A stretch of DNA of 64,000 nt from Rathayibacter sp. VKM Ac-2804 (GCF_009866655.1 NZ_CP047420.1:1860001-1924000), one strand, 5' to 3'. Counted from the stretch's first letter, positions 48,885 through 58,190 are shown. Made by a program: numbers and translations. Notes: generated from the letters alone by a model not told the origin.

Positions 48885-49472
48885 TCACTCCTCGAGCGCG
48901 ACTCCGCGCTCGGCGGCCAGCTTGGCCAGGTCGTCGACGACGACGAGCGCCATCCGCACCGAGCGGTCGCGGCGGTACTCCTCCGCGTCCGCGTCGATCA
49001 GCGGCGCCCGATCGAGGGTCTCCTCGATCGACTGCGACAGCTCGCGCCAGGCGTCCTGCCGGGCGTCGTCGACGAGCGCGGCCAGGTACTGCTCGTCCCG
49101 CGCACGCTTGCGCAGGGAGTCCGCCACCGACAGCGAGAGCCGCTCGCGGTGGTCGAGGTTGTCGATGTCGGCCGAGCGGTAGTCGTGCACGTGGTCGGAG
49201 CGGCCGCCGACCAGGGTCGCGTCCGCGGCGATGGCGCGCAGGCGCTCGGCCGCGGCCTCCGACTCGTCCGCGAGCTTCTCCAGCTCGGCGGCGGCGATGA
49301 CGGAGTAGTGCCGGACGTCGAAGGCGACGCCCTCGGCCAGGCCGTCCATCAGCACGCGGTTCTTCACGGCCATCCGGCTCGCGTACTGGGCGAGCAGCAG
49401 GCCCTCCTCCGCGGCCTCCTCGACCGAGACGGGCTCGCGCGACGGGTTCTCGTCAGGGTCGTACGGCTCCAT
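48885..49472 (-). CDS. Hypothetical actinobacterial protein, 195 aa
   Basis: ATG 49472 with AGG 6 bp upstream (an upstream ATG at 49517 adds only basic residues). Acidic, mostly helical: SVEEAAEEGLLLAQYASRMAVKNRVLMDGLAEGVAFDVRHY, then a coiled coil ~60-90 and ADIDNLDHRERLSLSVADSLRKRA. Not recognised; cytoplasmic. Confidence 0.72.
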   Translation of the reverse strand: MEPYDPDENPSREPVSVEEAAEEGLLLAQYASRMAVKNRVLMDGLAEGVAFDVRHYSVIAAAELEKLADESEAAAERLRAIAADATLVGGRSDHVHDYRSADIDNLDHRERLSLSVADSLRKRARDEQYLAALVDDARQDAWRELSQSIEETLDRAPLIDADAEEYRRDRSVRMALVVVDDLAKLAAERGVALEE

Positions 49473-49590
49473 CTTGAACCTGCGTCGACGGCGGAACCAC
49501 ACGCGCGTCACCTGCACCCTCGTCCGAGCGCCCCGCCCGCCGGAGCACCTCTTCGAGAGTACCGGTCGGGCGGGCGCGATGGTCGGCCGC

Positions 49591-50403
49591 TCAGGCGTCC
49601 CGCCAGTCGTCCTGCAGGAGGTGCGAGCCGGCCTGCGGGCCCATCTGCAGCATGCCGCCGTCGACGACGTAGGAGGATCCGGTGATGTAGGCGCCGGCGG
49701 GGGAGGCGAGGAGGGCGATCACGGCCGCGATCTCGCGAGCGTCGCCGGAGCGGCCGAGCGGGATGCCCGGGCGGTCGATGCCGTGCGGATCCACGTCCTC
49801 CGCGTCGTTCATCGGGGTCGCGATCTCGCCGGGTGCGACGGCGTTGGCGGTGATCCCGTAGCGGCCGAGCTCGAGGGCGGCGACCTTCAGCAGTCCGCCG
49901 AGTCCGTGCTTGGCGGCGACGTAGGCGCCCGCGCCGACGCGGGGCTGGTGCTCGTGCACGCTGGTGACGCCGATCAGCCGGCCGCCGGTGCCCTGCTCGA
50001 CCATGATCCGGGCGGCGCGCTGGAGGCCGACGAACGCTCCGTCGAGGTTCAGCGCCACGACCTCGCGCCAGCTGTCGAGGCTCTGCTCGAGGAAGGCCTC
50101 GCCGCCGCCGCCCCCGGCGTTGTTGACGAAGACGTCGAGCCCGCCGAGCCGCCGGGCCAGGTCGTCGATCACGTCGCCCACCGTGTCGAGCTCGGTCGCA
50201 TCGAGACGGGCGACCTCGGCGCGGCGGCCGTGCGAGCGGACCTCCTCGGCGGTGTCCTGGGCGCCCTGCTCGTCGCTGTGCCAGGTGATGCCGACGTCCA
50301 TGCCCGCCTCGGCGAGGGCGACAGCGGCGGCCCGGCCGATGCCGGAGTCCGAGGCTGTGACGACGGCGCGGGTGGGTCGGAAGTCGCGGGGTCCCTGGGT
50401 CAT
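49591..50403 (-). CDS. Short-chain dehydrogenase/reductase (glucose dehydrogenase-like)
   Basis: 270 residues from ATG 50403 (GGAG upstream). Rossmann motif TASDSGIGRAAAVAL (TGxxxGIG variant, ~16-30), NNAGGGGG (NNAG, ~93), catalytic Ser in GVTSVHE, YVAAK (Tyr-x-x-x-Lys, ~158-162) and the PGEIATPMN turn. SDRs of this type use NAD(P) with sugars or 3-oxo compounds; substrate unknown. Divergent from the GT2 gene. Confidence 0.93.
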   Translation of the reverse strand: MTQGPRDFRPTRAVVTASDSGIGRAAAVALAEAGMDVGITWHSDEQGAQDTAEEVRSHGRRAEVARLDATELDTVGDVIDDLARRLGGLDVFVNNAGGGGGEAFLEQSLDSWREVVALNLDGAFVGLQRAARIMVEQGTGGRLIGVTSVHEHQPRVGAGAYVAAKHGLGGLLKVAALELGRYGITANAVAPGEIATPMNDAEDVDPHGIDRPGIPLGRSGDAREIAAVIALLASPAGAYITGSSYVVDGGMLQMGPQAGSHLLQDDWRDA

Positions 50404-50554
50404 GACGTCTCCTGTTCCGAGGAGGCGCGGCGCCCCCTCGGTCCCGATCCCAGCACCAGGGCCCGGAGGGCGGGACCCGCTTGACACGCCGGTCGGTGGC
50501 GTCGTGGGCGTGGCGGATGCCCGGGCGGGTGCCCGGATCGAGTTGACTGTCCCG

Positions 50555-51334
50555 ATGGACTCCCGACGCATCTCCGTCGTCGTCCCCGTCAAGGACGACG
50601 CCCGGCACCTCGAGCGGCTGCTCGCCCTCCTCGCCGAGCAGACCCTCGCCCCGTTCGAGATCGTCGTCGTCGACGACGGCAGCACCGACGACAGTGCCGA
50701 CCTGGCGCGCGCGGCGGGTGCGCGGGTCATCGTGCACGGCGGCAGCGGCATCCCGGCCAGCACGGCCCACGGCTTCGACGAGGCGGAGGGCGACGTGCTC
50801 GCCCGGCTCGATGCGGACTCGCAGCCCGACCGGCACTGGCTCGCGAGGATCGCGGCCCACTTCGCCGATCCGAGCGTCGGGGCGGTGACGGGCCCCGGCC
50901 GCTTCGTCGAGCTCGGGCCGGTGGCGCGGACGCTCGCCCGCATCGTCTACATGGACGCGTACTTCGTGCTGATGGGCTCCGCGCTGGCCAACTGGCCGCT
51001 CTTCGGCTCGAACTGCGCCGTCCGCCGCTCGGCCTGGCAGGACATCGCGGGGGAGATGCACCGCGACGACCCGTACGTGCACGACGACGTCGAGATCAGC
51101 GTGCACCTGGGGCTGCGCCACCGGATCGTGTACGACCGCCACCTCGAGGTCGGCATCTCGGCGCGCCCCTTCGGCGCGGCGACCGACATGGTGCGGCGCT
51201 TCGATCGCGCGCTGCACACGCTCCGGCGGCACCCCGGACTCGGGGACCCGGTGCGGCGCTGGACCCACCGCACCCGGCGCGGGCACGTCGACCGGCTGCG
51301 GGCCCTCGCCGCCGCCCGCCGCTCTCCCCGCTAG
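50555..51334 (+). CDS. Glycosyltransferase family 2
   Basis: 259 residues. ISVVVPVKDDARHLERLLALLAEQ and FEIVVVDDGSTDDSADLARAAGARV (GT-A donor site), GDVLARLDADSQPDRHWL (DxD-like motif LDAD), and DDPYVHDDVEISVHL (catalytic base region near 185). Soluble. Its last codons overlap the end of the convergent MFS gene. Confidence 0.9.
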   Translation: MDSRRISVVVPVKDDARHLERLLALLAEQTLAPFEIVVVDDGSTDDSADLARAAGARVIVHGGSGIPASTAHGFDEAEGDVLARLDADSQPDRHWLARIAAHFADPSVGAVTGPGRFVELGPVARTLARIVYMDAYFVLMGSALANWPLFGSNCAVRRSAWQDIAGEMHRDDPYVHDDVEISVHLGLRHRIVYDRHLEVGISARPFGAATDMVRRFDRALHTLRRHPGLGDPVRRWTHRTRRGHVDRLRALAAARRSPR

Positions 51335-52770
51335 GACTCCGCGGAGGTCGCGGCCGGAGCCTTCGTCGGCCGCGGGTCGTCCTTCGGCATCGCGCGGACC
51401 GCGAAGAGCATCCCGACCGCGAGGACCGTCAGCGCGATGCAGACGAAGCGGGTGCCGGCCGCGAGGCCCTCGGGCGTCGGATCGCCGCCGCCGGCCTGGG
51501 CGTTGACGATCGCGCCGAACACCGCGACGGCGATCGCACTGCCGATGTTGCGGGCGAAGAAGTTGGTCGACGACACGACGCCGCGCTCGTTCCACTCGAC
51601 GCTCGCCTGCGCGCGGATGAGCGTCGGTGTCGCGACCAGGCCCATGCCGGCGCCGATCAGCACGCAGAAGCCTGCGATCTCCCAGAGGCTCGAGGAGGCG
51701 CCGAGGAGGATCGTCAGCCCGGTGCCGACCGTGACCAGCGCCGCCCCGAGGAAGGCCGTGCGCCGGAAGCCGATCCGCAGGTAGAGCCTGCCGGAGAGGC
51801 TCGCCGCCACCGGCCAGCCGATCGTCATCGCGGCGACCGCGAAGCCGGCGCCGAGGGCGGAGCTGCCGAGGACGCCCTGCGCGAAGGTCGGGAAGTAGGA
51901 GGTGACGCCGAGGGTGATCGCGCCGACCGTCACCGAGACGAGACTCGTCGAGAGCAGCACCCGCCGGGTGAGCACCCAGAGCGGCAGCACCGGCGCGACC
52001 GCCCTGCGCTCGATCGCGACGAAGCCGGCGAAGGCGAGCGCCGCGACGACGAAGACGCCGACACCCGCTGGGGAGAGCCACGGCCAGGCGCTGCCGCCCT
52101 CGAGCAGGCCGAGGATGAGCAGCGCCGTGCCGACGGCGAGCACCGACGCTCCGGCGAGATCGAGCGGGGTGCGCTCGCCGCGGGTGGTCTCGCGGAAGCT
52201 GCGGATCAGGAGGAAGGCGGCGAGCAGGCAGAGCGGGATGTTGACCAGGAAGATCCAGCGCCAGGCGCCCAGATCCGACAGCACACCGCCGAGTGTGGGG
52301 CCGACGACCGAGGAGATGCCCCAGACGCTCGCGAGGTAGCCCTGGGTCTTCGCCCGCTCGGCGACCGTGTAGATGTCGCCGGCGATCGTGATGCCCATCG
52401 GCTGGATCGCTCCGGCGCCGAGGCCCTGCAGGGCGCGGAAGGCGATCAGCGCGGGCATGCTCCAGGCCAGGCCGCAGAGCAGCGAGCCGACGAGGAAGAG
52501 ACCGATCCCGATCAGCATGATGGGCTTCCGGCCGATCACGTCGGAGAGCTTGCCGTAGAGGGGGACGGAGACCGCCTGCGCGAGCAGGTAGATCGAGAAC
52601 AGCCAGGGGAACTGCTCGAAGCCGCCGAGGTCCGCGACGATCGAGGGCACCGCGGTGGAGAGGATGGTCGCGTCGAGGGCGACCAGCGCGGTCGAGATCA
52701 TCAGCGCCAGGAGGATCGGACCGCGCTCGGAGCGCAGTCCGACGCTCGCGCGCGTGGGGGAGTCGGTCAT
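51331..52770 (-). CDS. MFS transporter, DHA2 (14-TMS) drug-efflux-like
   Basis: 479 residues, 14 predicted helices. MTDSPTR start at 52770; GTG 52779 would add three residues. Early motif ALVALDATILSTAVPSIVADL (motif D1-like of the DHA2 family), loop 2-3 GKLSDVIGRKPIM (motif A), and AVPSI. Such proteins export drugs, dyes or lipids by proton antiport. Stop overlaps the GT2 stop. Confidence 0.93.
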   Translation of the reverse strand: MTDSPTRASVGLRSERGPILLALMISTALVALDATILSTAVPSIVADLGGFEQFPWLFSIYLLAQAVSVPLYGKLSDVIGRKPIMLIGIGLFLVGSLLCGLAWSMPALIAFRALQGLGAGAIQPMGITIAGDIYTVAERAKTQGYLASVWGISSVVGPTLGGVLSDLGAWRWIFLVNIPLCLLAAFLLIRSFRETTRGERTPLDLAGASVLAVGTALLILGLLEGGSAWPWLSPAGVGVFVVAALAFAGFVAIERRAVAPVLPLWVLTRRVLLSTSLVSVTVGAITLGVTSYFPTFAQGVLGSSALGAGFAVAAMTIGWPVAASLSGRLYLRIGFRRTAFLGAALVTVGTGLTILLGASSSLWEIAGFCVLIGAGMGLVATPTLIRAQASVEWNERGVVSSTNFFARNIGSAIAVAVFGAIVNAQAGGGDPTPEGLAAGTRFVCIALTVLAVGMLFAVRAMPKDDPRPTKAPAATSAES

Positions 52771-52824
52771 TCCGCTCACGCTATTGCAGAGCCGGGCGAT
52801 GGAACGGGGGCTCGACGCACTCGG

Positions 52825-52947
52825 TAGACTGGCCCTATGGAACTCGTGCTCTGGCTCGTCGTAGCCGCCATCGCCGGTGTCGGCCTCGTCTCCGGAGTCG
52901 CCGCTCTGATCGCCATGACGAAGGCGCCCTGGTCCGACAGCAAGTAG
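52825..52947 (+). CDS. Leaderless 36-aa membrane peptide
   Basis: Reading frame 52837-52947, with the presumed -10 TAGACT at 52825-52830 included in the interval; transcription would start at or next to ATG 52837. Reads MELVLWLVVAAIAGVGLVSG and then VAALIAMTKAPWSDSK: one long membrane helix and a short charged end. Small conserved membrane peptides of this kind occur in actinobacteria, function unknown. Confidence 0.6.
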
Positions 52948-52974
52948 TGGGGTCCGGGTCGCGCCCGCCGGCCC

Positions 52975-53265
52975 TCACTCGTAGTACCGCACCACGCTCC
53001 AGCACGGATCCGCCGAGGCGACGACGTCGAGCACGAAGGCTCCGCCCGTCTCGAGATCGGTCGCCTGGAAGCGCCAGCCGCCGATGCTGACCGGCACGCC
53101 GCCGAACGTCGGCGGGAAGCCGTCGAGCGGCGCCCACCAGTCGCTGGTGCGCGTCCAGACCGTCGGACGGTCGGTGACCCGGTAGCTGGCGCCGCGCCAC
53201 TCGAGGGCGACGGGCACCCCGTCGCCGTCGGTCGCGACCATCGCCGTCTCGTCGATCACCGCCAT
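52975..53265 (-). CDS. DUF6504-like small protein of an SOS-controlled locus
   Basis: 96 residues from ATG 53265 (GGAG upstream). GDGVPVALEWRGASYRVTDRPTVWTRTSDWWAP and GAFVLDVVASADPCWSVVRYYE follow the short beta pattern (G-x-P-x-x-x-x-W-R-G, later W-W, final R-x-Y) of small proteins found near ImuB/DnaE2 loci. Transcribed away from the LexA box. Similarity is by eye. Confidence 0.6.
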   Translation of the reverse strand: MAVIDETAMVATDGDGVPVALEWRGASYRVTDRPTVWTRTSDWWAPLDGFPPTFGGVPVSIGGWRFQATDLETGGAFVLDVVASADPCWSVVRYYE

Positions 53266-53315
53266 CGTGGGTGCTCCCGCCTGCTCCGCTCGACCCGTCG
53301 GACTCGACTGGCCGT

Positions 53316-53331
53316 TCGAACATGTGTTCGA
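53316..53331. promoter_or_regulatory. LexA (SOS) box
   Basis: TCGAACATGTGTTCGA is a near-palindrome (TCGAAC-N4-GTTCGA) matching the actinobacterial LexA consensus. It sits in the divergent intergenic region between the DUF6504-like gene and the gene at 53400. Confidence 0.88.
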
Positions 53332-53399
53332 TAGTCTGCGAGTGTACGCCGCGGCGCCCGTGCTCGCCACGGCAGCGGACCGACCGGGCAGGAGGCGAG

Positions 53400-53702
53400 A
53401 TGATCGAGTGGAGTCCCCTCCAGATGCTGCGCAGCAGCGGGCCCGACGAGTGGGTGATGGTCGACGCGATGCGGACGGGGCGGATCGGGCTGATCCGCCG
53501 GATCGAGACGGGCCCGTACCGCGAGAGCTGGTATCGGGCGGTCACGTGGGCCGCGGAGCCGAGCCGCCGCACGCTCGTGGGCTACTCGCGGTCGATGGAC
53601 ACGATCGCGGCGGCGCTCTGGGCGCATCAGCCTTTGACCGCGCAGGAGAAGCCGTTCCCGGGCTATCCCGCGTCGAAGCCGGCGCCCGAGCGCGCCCCGT
53701 GA
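53400..53702 (+). CDS. Hypothetical protein upstream of A-family polymerase, 100 aa
   Basis: ATG 53400 with GGAGG 4 bp upstream. IEWSPLQMLRSSGPDEWVMVDAMRTGRIGLIRRIETG and RRTLVGYSRSMDTIAAALWAHQP; small alpha/beta protein. Not recognised, but shares the SOS promoter region with the polymerase gene and probably its operon. Confidence 0.75.
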   Translation: MIEWSPLQMLRSSGPDEWVMVDAMRTGRIGLIRRIETGPYRESWYRAVTWAAEPSRRTLVGYSRSMDTIAAALWAHQPLTAQEKPFPGYPASKPAPERAP

Positions 53703-53758
53703 CGGCGGCCGCCCGGGCGCCCGTCCGAGCCGGGGCCGCCGCGGAGGAGAATGGCCGG

Positions 53759-55348
53759 ATGCTCCTCGCGCTCACCGGTGGCCCCACGGGGGCGTGGCGG
53801 GCGATCGCGGCGGACGGCACGGGCACCGAGGTCGGCCGTGGACGCGGTCCGGTCGAGCTGGCCGCCTTCGTCCGCGAGCGCGAGGCGGAGCGGCCGCGCT
53901 GGGTCTGGGACGACACGGCGCGCTGGTACCCCGCGCTCCTGGCGGAGGGCGTGCACGTCGCGCGCTGCCACGACCTGCGCCTCGCCCGCGCCATCCTCCG
54001 CCGCTCGGAGCAGACGGCGCGCTCGCCGCTCGCTCGCGCGGCGCCCGATGCCTGGGACGCCGGAGCGGCCGCTCCGGTCGCGGGCGACACGCTGCTCGGC
54101 TTCGAGGAGGCTCCGGCCGCCACGGACGAGCTCGACCCGCTCGTCGAGCTCTCGCGGCAGGAGGAGGCGCTGACGGCGGCCGCCGAGGGCGGGCGCCTGC
54201 GGCTCCTGCTCGCCGCCGAGTCCGTCGGCGCGCTGATCGCCCGCGAGATCGCCGCAGCCGGGCTGCCGTGGCGCGCGGACATCCACGACCGGGTGCTCAC
54301 CGACCTGCTCGGGCCGCGTCCGCACTTCGGCGGCCGGCCGGCCCGCCTCGAGGCGCTGGCCGACGACATCCGCCGCGAGCTGGGCGCTCCCGAGCTGAAC
54401 CCCGACTCGCCGACGGAGCTCCTCCGCTCGCTCCGCCGGGCGGGCCTCGCGGTCGAGTCGACCCGCTCCTGGGAGCTGACGTCGATCGAGCACCCCGTGA
54501 TCCCGCCGCTGCTGGAGTACAAGAAGCTCTCGCGCCTGCTGACCGCCAACGGCTGGGCCTGGCTCGACGCCTGGGTGCATGACGGGCGCTTCCGGCCCGA
54601 GTACGTCGTCGGCGGCGTCGTCACCGGACGCTGGGCGACCTCGGGCGGGGGAGCGCTGCAGCTCCCGCGGCAGATCCGCGCGGCGGTGACCGCCGATGCG
54701 GGCTGGACGCTCGTGGTCGCCGATGCGGCGCAGCTGGAGCCGCGCATCCTCGCCGCGCTGGCGGGCGACTCCGTGATGGCCGCCGCCGGCCGCGGCAAGG
54801 ATCTCTACCAGGGCATCGTCGACGCGGGTGTCGTGCCGGACCGGCCGCGGGCCAAGGTCGCGATGCTCGGTGCGATGTACGGGGCGACCAGCGGCGAGGC
54901 CGGGCGCCTGCTCCCGCGGCTGGCCCGCGCGTATCCGCTGTCGGTCGCGCACGTCGAGGCGGCCGCCCGCGCCGGCGAGCGGGGCGAGCGGGTGTCGACC
55001 CGGCTCGGGCGCAGCTCGCCGCCCGGCGACGTCGACGCCGGTGGGCAGCGTGCTCGCGACTGGGGGCGCTTCACCCGCAACTTCGTCGTGCAGGGCACGG
55101 CCGCGGAGTGGGCGCTCTGCTGGATGGGAGAGCTGCGGGCCCGGCTGCGCGCGGAGGGCGCGCTCGCGCACCTCGTCTACTTCTTGCACGACGAGGTGAT
55201 CGTGCACGCGCCGGCGGGCGAGGCGGAGCGGGTTGCCGCGATCGTGCGCGAGGCCGCCGCGCGCGCCGGGCGCGCGCTGTTCGGCGAGCAGGACGTCGAC
55301 TTCCCGGTCACCGTCGCGGTCGTCGACGCCTACGACGAGGCGAAGTGA
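53759..55348 (+). CDS. Bifunctional 3'-5' exonuclease/DNA polymerase, family A
   Basis: 529 residues from ATG 53759 (GGAGGAGA 9 bp upstream), the short PolA-like form without 5'-nuclease. Polymerase motif A VVADAAQLEPR (~319), motif B RAKVAMLGAMYGA (Lys and Tyr, ~365-377) and motif C FLHDEVIVH (~475). In motif A the usual Asp-Tyr-Ser is Asp-Ala-Ala. The N-terminal exonuclease-like part lacks clear DEDD residues. Actinobacterial paralogue probably used in DNA repair under SOS control. Confidence 0.9.
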   Translation: MLLALTGGPTGAWRAIAADGTGTEVGRGRGPVELAAFVREREAERPRWVWDDTARWYPALLAEGVHVARCHDLRLARAILRRSEQTARSPLARAAPDAWDAGAAAPVAGDTLLGFEEAPAATDELDPLVELSRQEEALTAAAEGGRLRLLLAAESVGALIAREIAAAGLPWRADIHDRVLTDLLGPRPHFGGRPARLEALADDIRRELGAPELNPDSPTELLRSLRRAGLAVESTRSWELTSIEHPVIPPLLEYKKLSRLLTANGWAWLDAWVHDGRFRPEYVVGGVVTGRWATSGGGALQLPRQIRAAVTADAGWTLVVADAAQLEPRILAALAGDSVMAAAGRGKDLYQGIVDAGVVPDRPRAKVAMLGAMYGATSGEAGRLLPRLARAYPLSVAHVEAAARAGERGERVSTRLGRSSPPGDVDAGGQRARDWGRFTRNFVVQGTAAEWALCWMGELRARLRAEGALAHLVYFLHDEVIVHAPAGEAERVAAIVREAAARAGRALFGEQDVDFPVTVAVVDAYDEAK

Positions 55349-55367
55349 CGGCGGAGCGACGAGTCGC

Positions 55368-56717
55368 TCAGTACCAGTGCGGGGAGCGGTTGTTCCACGC
55401 CGACCACGCCGCGCACGGCGAGCCGTAGCGGTCGGAGATGTACGCCAGACCCCAGTCGACCTGGGTGGCGGCGTTCGTCTGATAGTCGGCGCCGTAGGTC
55501 GCCATCTTGCTCGCGGGCAGGGCCTGCGGGATGCCGTAGGCGCCCGAGGAGCGGTTCAGCGCGTTCCAGCGCCAGCCCGACTCGCCGTTCCAGAGCGGGA
55601 TCAGGCAGTTGTCGACCTGGTCCTGGCCCCAGCCGTGGACGCCCATGACGGACCGGGCGTAGTTCTGCGCCTGCGCGGGTGACATCCCGTCGGTGCGGCC
55701 GGCGTAGGTGCTGAGCGCGGCGATGGTCTTCGCGGAGCTGTCCTTGCCGGAGGCGTCGTCGTCGCCCAGCTCGACCGGGCCGCCGCCGCCGCCGCCGCCC
55801 GTGGACGGCGCCGCGGGTGCGGGCGCGGCCGGCGCGGGGGCGGAGGGTGCGGACGGCGCCTTCGCGGCCTGCTGGCGACGGGCCTCGGCCTCGGCGGCGA
55901 GGCGGGAGAGGCGCTCCTGCTCCTCGAACGCGGCCTTCGCCTCCTGACCGGTGGCGAACTCCTCCTCGAGTGCGGCCGTGGTGTTCTTGAGCGAGGCGAG
56001 CTGCTCGTAGAGACCGGAGCTGTACTGCTCCTGGTCGGCGACCTTCGCATCGGCGTCGGCTTGCGCGGCCTGCGCGGTCGCGAGCGCGTCCTGCGCGGCG
56101 CTGACGAGGGAGAGCCGCTCGGTGCGCGCCTGCTCGGCCTGGCCCGCGAGGGAGGCGGCGGCGTTCTCGGTGGTCTCGGCGTCGTCCTGGAGGCGGCTGG
56201 TCTGCAGCGTGAGCTGGCTCATGGTGCCCAGGCGGTAGAGCAGCTGGTCCGACTGCTCGCCGCCGACCAGGAGGTTGAGCGTGGCGTCGGTGCCGCCGTT
56301 GCGGTACAGCTGGGCGGCCAGGCGGCCGGCCTGCTCCTTCGCGGCGTCCGCATCGGCGCGGGCGGCGGTGGCGCGCTCCTCGAGCGCGGTCACGCGCTGG
56401 GTGGCCTCGTCGAGAGCGCTCTGCGCGGCGTCGGCCTCGGCGGCCCGGGAGATGGCGGCATCGGTGAGGGCGGCGGCCTGATCGCGCAGGTCGGCGAGGA
56501 TCGCCGTGATGCGGTCGACCTCGGCGGCGGTCGCGCTCTCGCTCGACTTCGCGGCCTCGACGTCCGACCAGGACGGGTAGTCCGCCGGGTCGTAGGCGGA
56601 GGCCGCCATCGGGGCGGCGAGGGCGGCGCAGAGGACGAGGACCGTGCCCGCACCGGCTGCGACGAGCCGTCGGCGCGCGGAGGTGGACACGCGGAGGCCG
56701 AGAGGCGAACGGATCAT
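55368..56717 (-). CDS. Secreted peptidoglycan hydrolase with coiled coil and lytic transglycosylase-like C-terminus
   Basis: 449 residues from ATG 56717. Signal peptide (RRRLVAAGAGTVLVLCAALAAPMAASA, ~16-42), long coiled coil (~60-310) as in RipA/CwlO-type proteins, a Pro/Ala and Gly-rich linker (~325-350), then a ~100-residue C-terminal domain with NCLIPLWNGESGWRWNALNRSSGAYGIPQALPASKM (SLT-like: catalytic Glu in NGESGW). Cuts glycan strands during growth or division. Confidence 0.88.
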   Translation of the reverse strand: MIRSPLGLRVSTSARRRLVAAGAGTVLVLCAALAAPMAASAYDPADYPSWSDVEAAKSSESATAAEVDRITAILADLRDQAAALTDAAISRAAEADAAQSALDEATQRVTALEERATAARADADAAKEQAGRLAAQLYRNGGTDATLNLLVGGEQSDQLLYRLGTMSQLTLQTSRLQDDAETTENAAASLAGQAEQARTERLSLVSAAQDALATAQAAQADADAKVADQEQYSSGLYEQLASLKNTTAALEEEFATGQEAKAAFEEQERLSRLAAEAEARRQQAAKAPSAPSAPAPAAPAPAAPSTGGGGGGGPVELGDDDASGKDSSAKTIAALSTYAGRTDGMSPAQAQNYARSVMGVHGWGQDQVDNCLIPLWNGESGWRWNALNRSSGAYGIPQALPASKMATYGADYQTNAATQVDWGLAYISDRYGSPCAAWSAWNNRSPHWY

Positions 56718-56727
56718 ACCCGCCAGC

Positions 56728-57354
56728 CTAGGCGACGGCGCCCGCGCCTGTCTCGTGCCGGCCGATCCTGTCGCCGGGCGGCTCCTCCGCGGCGGCGTCG
56801 TCCCGCGCCGCTGCCCTGCGGCCCCGCCGCGGGCGCTCGAGCGCGTAGCCGCGGACGGCGGCTCCGTCACCCGTTCCGGCGAGCTCCTCGCGGGCGGCCT
56901 CGAGCAGCCGGCGCAGCGCGTCGTCGCGCACCAGCACCGCGCGGGCGGCCAGGCGGCGCTGCGGGTGGTCGTCGAGCACCTCCTGCTCGTCGGGGAGCGT
57001 GCTTCCGTAGGCGTCGAGGACCGCGTCGAGATCGGCGTCGGACAGGCTCGAGGCCAGCAGGATCCGGTCGAGCACGTCGTCCCAGTCCTCCTCGGCGGAC
57101 GCGCCGTCGCCGCTCAGCCAGGCGAGCGCCTCGGCGCGCCCCTCGTCGGTGAGGGCGTGCAGGGGGAGTCCGTCCTCAGTCGATCCCGCGCCGGCGACGA
57201 GGCCGCGCTCGCGGAGCCGGTCGAGGGTGGAGTAGATCTGGCCGACGTTGACCCGGCGACGGTGGGCCGCCCGGTCGAGCAGCTCGGCGTGGAGCTGCAG
57301 GCCGTAGGCGGGGCCGAGGGTGAGGAGAGCGAGCAGACCGTCGCGGACCGACAC
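56728..57354 (-). CDS. PadR-family transcriptional regulator
   Basis: 208 residues from GTG 57354 (GAGG upstream). Winged HTH: DGLLALLTLGPAYGLQLHAELLDRA, then VNVGQIYSTLDRLRERGLVAG (recognition helix) and the PLHALTDEGRAEALAWL wing. The C-terminal helices are longer than in minimal PadR and end in a basic Arg-rich tail. Target unknown; the next gene downstream (55368) is a peptidoglycan hydrolase on the same strand. Confidence 0.9.
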   Translation of the reverse strand: MSVRDGLLALLTLGPAYGLQLHAELLDRAAHRRRVNVGQIYSTLDRLRERGLVAGAGSTEDGLPLHALTDEGRAEALAWLSGDGASAEEDWDDVLDRILLASSLSDADLDAVLDAYGSTLPDEQEVLDDHPQRRLAARAVLVRDDALRRLLEAAREELAGTGDGAAVRGYALERPRRGRRAAARDDAAAEEPPGDRIGRHETGAGAVA

Positions 57355-57471
57355 GGGGCTCCTCTCGAGCGGATCGCGGGCCCGGATGCGGGCGGCGCCG
57401 CGGTTCGGGCGGACGATCCCGAGTATAGGCAGGGGATCTCGGCGACCCGTCGGCGGCCGCGGCGAGGCGCC

Positions 57472-57500
57472 TTGTCGTGGCGCGGAGGGTCCTGCATAAT
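57472..57500 (+). promoter_or_regulatory. Promoter of the DUF3145 gene
   Basis: TTGTCG (57472-57477), 17-bp spacer, CATAAT (57495-57500). Gives a ~90-nt 5' leader before GTG 57600. Confidence 0.6.
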
Positions 57501-57599
57501 CTGAACCGGTGGCTCGTCCACCGCACAAGAAGGCACTGCACGTCGCTCGTGGTCCAGGTCGTTGGGGAAGACGCACCAGGACGGACGGAGGACAGCGTG

Positions 57600-58100
57600 G
57601 TGACGCAACAGACTCGGGGTGTGCTCTTCGTGCACTCCGCCCCCCGCGCGCTCTGCCCCCATCTGGAATGGGGAGCGGGTCGCGCTCTCGGTCGTGCCGT
57701 GAACTTCACTTGGATCGAGCAGCCGGTGCAGCGCGGCGCCCAGCGTGCCGAGTACGCGTGGGAGGGCCCGGTCGGCACCGGTGCCGTCATCGCGTCCGCT
57801 CTGCGCGGCTGGGCCGACGTGCGCTACGAGGTGACCGAGGACCCGTCGCCCGGTGTCGACGGCGGCCGCTGGATGCACACGCCCGAGCTGGGCGTCTTCC
57901 ACGCCCAGACCGACAGCGCCGGCAACACCGTCGTCCCCGAGGACCGCATCCGCTCCGCCATGGAGACCGCCGGCGCCGACCCCATCGAGCTGCACCGCGA
58001 GCTGCGCCTCGCCCTCGGCCAGGCCTGGGAGGACGAGCTCGAGCCGTTCCGCGCGGCCAGCGACTTCGGGCGGGTCATCTGGATGCACAGCGTCGGCTGA
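57600..58100 (+). CDS. DUF3145 family protein
   Basis: 166 residues from GTG 57600 (GGAGG 8 bp upstream; GTG 57597 also possible). GVLFVHSAPRALCPHLEWGAGRALGRAV, then WADVRYEVTEDPSPGVDGGRWMHTPELGVFHAQTDSAGN and GRVIWMHSVG are the conserved strands of this actinobacteria-specific family. Function unknown; cytoplasmic. Confidence 0.93.
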   Translation: MTQQTRGVLFVHSAPRALCPHLEWGAGRALGRAVNFTWIEQPVQRGAQRAEYAWEGPVGTGAVIASALRGWADVRYEVTEDPSPGVDGGRWMHTPELGVFHAQTDSAGNTVVPEDRIRSAMETAGADPIELHRELRLALGQAWEDELEPFRAASDFGRVIWMHSVG

Positions 58101-58190
58101 GCAGGCGGTGCCCATTTCTGCGCCGCTCCCCGCGCGGCGCAGCGCGGTCGGCTCGGGGAGGTGGTCGCGGTCCGCAGAGCGGGGTGCGAA

